NCBI RefSeq assembly: GCF_024519465.1
Contig: NZ_JALJRW010000007.1
Span: forward strand, 108,361-172,360
DNA: 64,000 nt
Origin: Stenotrophomonas sp. Ste86
Lineage (GTDB): Bacteria > Pseudomonadota > Gammaproteobacteria > Xanthomonadales > Xanthomonadaceae
Reading direction: 5' to 3'
Part shown: positions 58,701-64,000 of the stretch, piece by piece
How the letters are laid out: every line of letters starts with the position of its first letter
Position numbering within the stretch: position 1 is the stretch's first letter
Translations under genes and position numbers: made by a program
The notes under the pieces: model-generated
Told to the model about the DNA's origin: nothing
The model's input: only the letters and a program-made list of their open reading frames with translations
Databases searched by the model: none

Positions 58701-59301
58701 CCACGCCGCTGATGGCGGCGCCGATGTAGGAATCCAGGCCGATCGACAGCGTGCCGCCGTTGTCGATGTCGACCAGGCCCCGGCCGAGATGGCCGACGCC
58801 GAGGGTGGTGAGCGAGGTCCAGGTCGACCCCGCACCGGAGATCAGCACCCGCCCGTCGGCGGTGGCGGCGGTGCCGCCGTCACCGGTGCCGACGAAGATG
58901 GTCCCCGAGGTCAGCGTGCCGCCGGCCAGGACCGACAGGTCGCCCCGGCTGGCATAGCCGACGTGGAGGTGGTCGGTTTCCTCGCCAGGCTGGGACACCA
59001 CCGCCGTGCGGCTGCCGTCGATATAGGCGGCCACCGAGCCGGCGGTGGGTTCACCGAATTCCCAGTTGCCGCCCGTGCCCCAGTCGTTGTTGATCGAGGC
59101 GCGCCACTCGTTCCAGCCGTTGACGCCGGCCAGCGCGGCCGGGGCCATGCAGGCCAGCGCGATGCCGGTGACCAGCGGTGCCAGGCGCGGCGCGCGGCGC
59201 GCACTGCGCGCGCCTGCACGGCCGCCGCCACGGGCGAATTCGGATACCACCTGCACGCACTTGAGCGCGTGGTTGAAGACCACGCGGTAAACATGATTCA
59301 C
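55771..59301 (-). CDS. Classical autotransporter adhesin-like protein (type Va)
   Basis: Monomeric autotransporter of 1,176 aa. The GTG at 59301 has AGGGG upstream and opens with an extended signal peptide region, MNHVYRVVFNHALKCVQVVSE, then a hydrophobic segment ending PAALAG. The passenger (about 60-800) is a beta-helix of PATR-type repeats (GVGTASVTGTGSRLDA, SGWSGGTVVDAGTLAVYGSKALGTG). A junction region (VPAFDSLSGEVHAANRGTLLQNRFLHDGIDRHL) leads to a 12-strand autotransporter barrel (about 900-1176) ending SVGF. No protease or esterase motif is seen, so adhesion or aggregation is the likeliest role. Confidence 0.93.
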   Translation of the reverse strand: MNHVYRVVFNHALKCVQVVSEFARGGGRAGARSARRAPRLAPLVTGIALACMAPAALAGVNGWNEWRASINNDWGTGGNWEFGEPTAGSVAAYIDGSRTAVVSQPGEETDHLHVGYASRGDLSVLAGGTLTSGTIFVGTGDGGTAATADGRVLISGAGSTWTSLTTLGVGHLGRGLVDIDNGGTLSIGLDSYIGAAISGVGTVNVSGAQSLFRTDRNLLLGNQGNGTVRILDGAQMTSLAGYVGNTDTGVGLAEISGTGSRWVNTDVLYIGQLGKGTVKVEDGASVEVRGALYIGNQARSASDRSRGDLRVSGTDARFVQTGSVAVIGNAGIGAIDVSNGGAVSLDATTFGLAASGVGTASVTGTGSRLDAASLRIGVNGWGRVDIADGATATVRGNILLGSNALGVGTLVVGPQAVLAVGGALPASITTGNGTGTLELGGGTLRANNVLRVDSNVLLAADSTMETVNNVLMQRAVSGNGQLRKTGAGSLTMSVDSSGWSGGTVVDAGTLAVYGSKALGTGLVTLDDATRLELGDAVALDNSVQLRGEVAVSVGTGSRATLAGNVRASAGGVLVKTDGGELVMAGSAYSGATRIDDGRVLATGNALPTGNIAIGSAGTFQIDTTRVLQYAGQLSGTGTFAQGRHWLTLSGDSSAFAGTTVVDGGRLMVDGALGGQVNLDNAAYLAGSGRVGNVHLRSGSTLDPGPNMGVGRLTVTGDLVFDPSATYRVDVAADGSSDRVDVAGVATLGGAGTVAVAAAGDWKVSTRYTVLSAGDGVQGTFAGVSSNFAFLDPSLAYDANNVYLTMARNDVSMPDVQLTFPDVVVNDNQKAVAGAVEALGTGNAVYDAVVRLEVPQVVPAFDSLSGEVHAANRGTLLQNRFLHDGIDRHLDGRAISGGIAPGVRVWLAGNGGQRRTDATAANVGTRAQQHGLMAGAGWQVGESLELGVAAGQQQLDTRLRERDARAGTDATEYGVYADYGWLGLRLRGGVTRADYRTDSTRTAQIGTTFAETLSAREDATATTAFVRAGWTFGGPRLQLTPEIELAQVRLESDGSQEHGGHSALRIASSDSRYRTGLAALKADWDISGGLQDKAVLTARVGWQYADGDRLPTATARFVAGTQDFAITGAPLARSSVLAQLGVAVSPTANSRVSLQVQGRDGDGQRDIGAQLDWSVGF

Positions 59302-59483
59302 AGCCAACCCCTGTTTTGATCTGAATCGGCGGTATCGGCCGTCGGCTGAACGACTTTAGGGTTTGAAATCGATTAATCTGGATAATTCAAGGAACGGCGT
59401 CGCATATCCCGTGTTTGCCCTGTACCTGCCCGACAGTCAGGCGGCCGGTCGACCGGCACGGGCCAGTCATGGGCGACCGGGCT

Positions 59484-59489
59484 TACAAT
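59484..59489 (+). promoter_or_regulatory. glyA promoter -10 element
   Basis: TACAAT lies 40 bp before the glyA ATG, placing the start site about 33 bp upstream of it. A -35 is not evident. Confidence 0.45.
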
Positions 59490-59529
59490 CAACGGCTTGT
59501 CGTTTCTCTCATCCAGCCTGGAGTAACCG

Positions 59530-60783
<1,254 letters not shown>

Positions 60784-60785
60784 GG

Positions 60786-61226
60786 ATGGACGAGGGCCGC
60801 CAGCGTCGTCGATACGCGCTGGTGGCGGGTCTATGGGGTGTTCCCGGTGCTGGCTGCGCTGGCGCCGGTGCAACGCTGCTGGTCGGCACTGCCGCATGGG
60901 AAGGCGCGCGGTGGCCTGCGCTGCTTGGGCTGGCCTGCTGGCTGGCCCTGATCGCTTGGGCCGTGCTGAGCTGGCGCTACCTGCGGCGAGGTCGCGAGGG
61001 CCTGCGCGCGGGTCGGTGGCCGTTCTGGGACCGGTCGCTGTGGGCACTGCTCATCCTGGGCCTGATCGCCGCAGGCTGCATGCTCGCGATGTCGGGCCTG
61101 CTCGTGCTTGGTGGCCTGATGAATCGGGAACCAGGCATGATCGCGACCGGCGCCATCCTGCTGTTGTTTGGCCCGGCGCTGATGTGGCCAGTCACCCTGC
61201 TGCTGCAGGCACGTGCTGGATACTGA
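60786..61226 (+). CDS. Small membrane protein, first of a tandem paralogous pair
   Basis: Unrecognised 146-aa membrane protein with four hydrophobic segments (about 12-35, 38-60, 80-105, 118-138) and an R-R-G-R-E-G-L basic loop in the middle (RYLRRGREGLRAGRW). It begins 2 bp after the glyA stop, so it is probably co-transcribed. It aligns along its whole length with the next gene, which is exactly as long. Confidence 0.7.
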   Translation: MDEGRQRRRYALVAGLWGVPGAGCAGAGATLLVGTAAWEGARWPALLGLACWLALIAWAVLSWRYLRRGREGLRAGRWPFWDRSLWALLILGLIAAGCMLAMSGLLVLGGLMNREPGMIATGAILLLFGPALMWPVTLLLQARAGY

Positions 61227-61248
61227 CGCTCACAGCCAAGAGGCCCCG

Positions 61249-61689
61249 ATGCCGACCGTCGACGATGTTCGCCACCAACGCCTCTACCTTGCCCAAGCGC
61301 TGGTGTTGGGCGTGCCCGCGGTGTTGGCCGGCGGTGGGCTGGCGATCCTGGCGATCTGGGCGTTTTTCACCCGACGCACCTATATGGGGGCCAGTGAAGG
61401 CCCGCTCCTGCTGATCTGGAGCGTGGCTGGCCTGTGCGGGCTGCTGGCCTGGCTATGGCTGAGTGGCGTGTACCTGCGGCGCGGGCGCAGCGGTCTGCGG
61501 CATGCCGGCGCGCTGGCGTGGGCTGGTCTGGGCCTGGGCATGCTTGGCGCGCTCGGGGTAGCCGGTTTCATTGCATTCGCCCTCGTCAACGGCAGCCCGT
61601 GGCAGGTGCTCGGTTACCTGGTGTTCGGCCCGCTGCTGCTCTTTCCCAGTGCGCACCTGGTGTGGCTCGCACGAGGGCAGATGCGCTGA
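61249..61689 (+). CDS. Small membrane protein, second of the paralogous pair
   Basis: Unrecognised 146-aa membrane protein. The ATG at 61249 has AGAGG five bases upstream. Four hydrophobic segments match those of the upstream gene in order, with the same central basic loop (VYLRRGRSGLRHAG) and the same ending pattern (VFGPLLLFPSAHLVWLARG, compared with LFGPALMWPVTLLLQARAG). It is clearly a diverged tandem duplicate. Function unknown. Confidence 0.75.
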   Translation: MPTVDDVRHQRLYLAQALVLGVPAVLAGGGLAILAIWAFFTRRTYMGASEGPLLLIWSVAGLCGLLAWLWLSGVYLRRGRSGLRHAGALAWAGLGLGMLGALGVAGFIAFALVNGSPWQVLGYLVFGPLLLFPSAHLVWLARGQMR

Positions 61690-61912
61690 GCGCATGCACC
61701 GAGAACATTTCTGCGGTGAGGGAGCCTCGATACGCGATCGGTGGATCGACGTGTGAAGACCGGCGACTGGCGCATCTGGCGTGATCCAGGCGCAGGCTGC
61801 AGCCGAGGGCAGGGCCTCCAGCACTTGATATTTGCTGTCGGCAGGCCTTCTCAGGTACCGTTGCGACGCTGCCGTGACCACGGCATGACGTTTTCCTGAT
61901 GCAAGGCGTTCC

Positions 61913-62434
61913 ATGTACTGTCCGTTCTGCCAGCATGCCGATACCCGTGTGATCGATTCGCGCGTCTCTGAAGACGGGGCGACGATCCGGCGTCGGCGTG
62001 AGTGCGAGGCCTGCAGTGAACGCTTCAGCACCCTGGAAACCATTGAACTGAAGCTGCCGGCGATCGTCAAGAGCGACGGCAGCCGTGAAGCGTTCGATGC
62101 GCGCAAGGTGCGCAGCGGCTTCGACCGCGCGCTGCAGAAGCGGCCGGTGCCTGAAGACAAGATCGAGCTGGCGGTGCGCGCGGTGATGCAGCAGGCGCGG
62201 ATCTGCGGCGAACGTGAAATCCCCTCGATCAAGGTCGGCGAGTTCGTGATGAACGAACTGCGCAAGCTCGACCATGTCGGCTACGTGCGCTTTGCTTCGG
62301 TGTACCGCAGCTTCGAAGACGTGGCCGATTTCCGCGAAGAAATCGAGAAGCTCGAACGTGAGCTTCCTTCCAGCACCGAACAGCTGCAGCTGCTCGGCGA
62401 TGTGATCGCGCTGACCAAGAAGAAAAAGGGCTGA
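61913..62434 (+). CDS. nrdR: NrdR, ribonucleotide reductase transcriptional repressor
   Basis: Zinc-ribbon plus ATP-cone repressor that binds NrdR boxes of nrd operons when loaded with dATP/ATP. The 173-aa product has zinc cysteines Cys3, Cys6, Cys31 and Cys34 (MYCPFC and CEAC), the basic ribbon ATIRRRRE and an ATP-cone (about 49-139, with [15 protein letters not shown]). The C-terminal KKKKG tail is lysine rich. No nrd gene is in the window. Gene order glyA-nrdR-ribD is usual for this group. Confidence 0.97.
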   Translation: MYCPFCQHADTRVIDSRVSEDGATIRRRRECEACSERFSTLETIELKLPAIVKSDGSREAFDARKVRSGFDRALQKRPVPEDKIELAVRAVMQQARICGEREIPSIKVGEFVMNELRKLDHVGYVRFASVYRSFEDVADFREEIEKLERELPSSTEQLQLLGDVIALTKKKKG

Positions 62435-62494
62435 GCCCGGCCGCATCGCGGCCAGCATCGCTGGGCTACCATCGGCGCTGAACACCTGCTGCCG

Positions 62495-63589
62495 ATGACT
62501 GCCGCCATGACCGACTTCTCCGCCCTCGACCACCTGCACATGGCGCGCGCGCTGCGTCTGGCCGAACGTGCCGCGTACACCGCACGGCCCAATCCGATGG
62601 TCGGCTGCGTGATCGCACAGGGCCAGGACGTGGTGGGCGAAGGCTGGCACCAGCGCACCGGCGGGCCGCATGCGGAAGTCTTCGCCCTGCGCCAGGCCGG
62701 CGAACGCGCCCGCGGCGCCACTGCCTACGTCACCCTGGAACCCTGCGCGCACCATGGCCGCACCCCGCCGTGTGCGCTGGCGTTGATCGACGCCGGCGTC
62801 AGCCGCGTGGTCGCGGCGATGCGTGATCCGTTTCCGAAGGTGGATGGCGGCGGCTTCGTGCTGCTGCGCGAAGCCGGCATCGCGGTGGTTGAAGGGCTGA
62901 TGGGCGTGCAGGCGCGCGAACTCAATCGCGGCTTCCTGTCGCGCATCGAGCGCGGTCGGCCGTGGCTTCGGGTGAAGCTGGCCGCGAGCCTGGATGGGCG
63001 TACCGCGATGGCCGACGGCCGTTCCAAGTGGATCACCGGCGCGGCCGCGCGCGAGGATGTGCAGCACTGGCGCGCGCGTGCCGGCGCCATCCTCACCGGG
63101 GCCGACACGGTTCTGGCCGACGACCCGATGCTGACCGTGCGGCTGGCCGACACCGAGGTGTTGCCGCCGCTGCGCGTGGTGCTCGATACGCGGTTGCGCT
63201 CGCTGGAATGCGCCCGCGTGCGCGAGGGTGGGGCGCCGACGCTGTACCTGCACGATGCCTCGGTGAGCGCGCCGGACGCCGCCGATGCCGAGTTTGCCAG
63301 CGTGCCCAGCCGCGACGACCGCCTGGACCTGGGCGCAGTACTGCGCCTGCTCGCCGAGCGTGGCATCAATGAAGTGCACACCGAAACCGGTGCCACCCTG
63401 GCCGGCGCGTTGCTGGCCGGTGGCTGGGTCGATGAGGTGCTGCTGTACCAGGCGCCCACGCTGCTGGGTGAGCACGGCTTGCCGCTGCTGTCTGGGCTGG
63501 GCATCCATGCGATGGACCAGCAGCGCCGGTTGCGCATGGTGGATCAGCGTCAGGTGGGCGAGGACCTGCGGTTGCTGCTGCGGGTGTGA
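62495..63589 (+). CDS. ribD: RibD, bifunctional riboflavin deaminase/reductase
   Basis: Second and third steps of riboflavin synthesis: deamination of the pyrimidine, then NADPH-dependent reduction of the ribosyl group. The 364-aa product has the cytidine deaminase-like N domain with zinc ligands His59, Cys84 and Cys93 (PHAEV, PCAHHGRTPPC) and general base Glu61. A dihydrofolate-reductase-like C domain follows (from about residue 155, VKLAASLDGRTAM and HTETGATLAGALL). ATG 62495 or 62507 may start it. No FMN riboswitch is visible upstream, and ribE does not follow within the window. Confidence 0.95.
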   Translation: MTAAMTDFSALDHLHMARALRLAERAAYTARPNPMVGCVIAQGQDVVGEGWHQRTGGPHAEVFALRQAGERARGATAYVTLEPCAHHGRTPPCALALIDAGVSRVVAAMRDPFPKVDGGGFVLLREAGIAVVEGLMGVQARELNRGFLSRIERGRPWLRVKLAASLDGRTAMADGRSKWITGAAAREDVQHWRARAGAILTGADTVLADDPMLTVRLADTEVLPPLRVVLDTRLRSLECARVREGGAPTLYLHDASVSAPDAADAEFASVPSRDDRLDLGAVLRLLAERGINEVHTETGATLAGALLAGGWVDEVLLYQAPTLLGEHGLPLLSGLGIHAMDQQRRLRMVDQRQVGEDLRLLLRV

Positions 63590-63951
63590 TCGGTGCGCGT
63601 GGGTCGGTTTGGGTGGGGGCCGGCCGCCGTCGGTGGGTCGGGCGCTGGGGCCCCATGCCCTTTCCGGCGAATGTCCTCCGGCCGCGGGGCGGCCTCCCCC
63701 TTTATTTCGCCTCCAAGGGCATGGGGCCCCAGCGCCCGACCCACCGACAAAAGCCTGGCTCCCGCTTGTGCACCGCAGCCGCTACGGGGCCCTCACGCGC
63801 GCGACCAGCCCGAACGAAGCCCCCATGGATTCACACCGTGCCAAGACCACACGACCACACGGTCACACGCGTATCGCGCGACGCGATCTGCCAAGTCCAA
63901 TGGAACAGGACGCTCCCCTCCAGTGTGAGGAGAGCCCAAAAAAAAGGTTCT
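63590..63951. other. Intergenic region after ribD, no complete gene seen
   Basis: Contains copy B of the composite palindrome (63629-63805), then about 130 bp without recognisable genes, and an A8 run at 63938-63945, a T-run for minus-strand transcription. It probably marks the end of a minus-strand gene whose coding region lies mostly outside the window. Confidence 0.5.
63629..63805. repeat. Composite long-palindrome intergenic repeat, copy B
   Basis: Arms 63629-63662 and 63715-63748 are perfectly complementary over 34 bp (GTCGGTGGGTCGGGCGCTGG... ), around a 52-nt loop beginning TCCGGCGAATGTCCTCCGG. The downstream part (GCACCGCA...GCCGCTACGGGGCCCTCACGCGCGCGAC) matches the ends of copy A but lacks A's second-hairpin left arm and core. 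Confidence 0.85.
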
Positions 63952-63999
63952 TCACCCAACTCCGGGGAAGGCCGCCCGGATCTTCAGGAAGAAGTACGC
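63952..63999 (-). CDS. Possible C-terminal fragment of a minus-strand gene
   Basis: On the minus strand the window opens with a frame reading AYFFLKIRAAFPGVG and a TGA stop, followed within a few bases by a T8 run. The hydrophobic, non-repetitive composition looks like a true protein end, but only 15 residues are visible and the product cannot be named. Confidence 0.25.
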   Translation of the reverse strand, partial: AYFFLKIRAAFPGVG

Positions 64000-64000
64000 G

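Noticed and set aside
62435..62494. FMN riboswitch before ribD
   Set aside because: The gap is only 60 bp and lacks the conserved RFN-element blocks; only a small GGCCGC hairpin is present.

Overview
The window is a GC-rich chromosomal segment from a gammaproteobacterium of the Xanthomonadaceae/Lysobacteraceae, most likely Stenotrophomonas or a close relative. The evidence is the xps-type type II secretion order (xpsEFGHIJKLMND, with XpsN in place of GspC), the lptG/xerD/dsbC and glyA/nrdR/ribD neighbourhoods, and short GTAG-headed intergenic hairpins that look like the SMAG repeats of Stenotrophomonas. No mobile element, tRNA, rRNA or CRISPR array was recognised.

Layout. 1-10.1 kb: 3' part of lptG, an RDD membrane protein, xerD, a lipoprotein DsbC-type disulfide isomerase, a multidomain GH18 chitinase on the minus strand, and purL. 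10.6-20.2 kb: a very large (about 2,520 aa) trimeric autotransporter adhesin followed by a secreted subtilisin-like protease. 20.4-31.2 kb: the complete xps type II secretion operon except the prepilin peptidase; the chitinase and perhaps the protease are plausible cargo. 31.3-34.2 kb: two translationally coupled family-2 glycosyltransferases and pncB, which appears to be leaderless.

34.4-50.1 kb is the most interesting part: eleven tightly packed genes on the plus strand behind a near-consensus CRP/Clp site. They encode a UDP-GlcNAc 2-epimerase (WecB), a BcsB-like periplasmic protein, an NfrB-like inner-membrane glycosyltransferase with two C-terminal MshEN-type (c-di-GMP-binding) segments, an NfrA-like TPR/outer-membrane protein, two AlgJ-like SGNH acyltransferases, an AlgI/DltB-like MBOAT protein, a DltC-like carrier protein, a DltA-like adenylating enzyme, an AlgF-like protein and an acyl-CoA-dehydrogenase-like flavoprotein. 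I read this as a c-di-GMP-gated N-acetylmannosamine-type exopolysaccharide system (the NGR glycan/phage N4 receptor type of E. coli) carrying an unusual esterification module. That module mixes alginate O-acetylation parts with a carrier-protein acyl donor, so the ester may be an aminoacyl or other modified acyl group and not acetate. A DUF4434-like lipoprotein lies convergently downstream.

50.2-64 kb: the DUF4434-like lipoprotein, a purine permease, ettA, an RcnB-like His-rich periplasmic protein, a long-palindrome intergenic repeat, a classical autotransporter, glyA, two tandem paralogous 146-aa membrane proteins, nrdR and ribD. A second copy of the long-palindrome repeat follows ribD.
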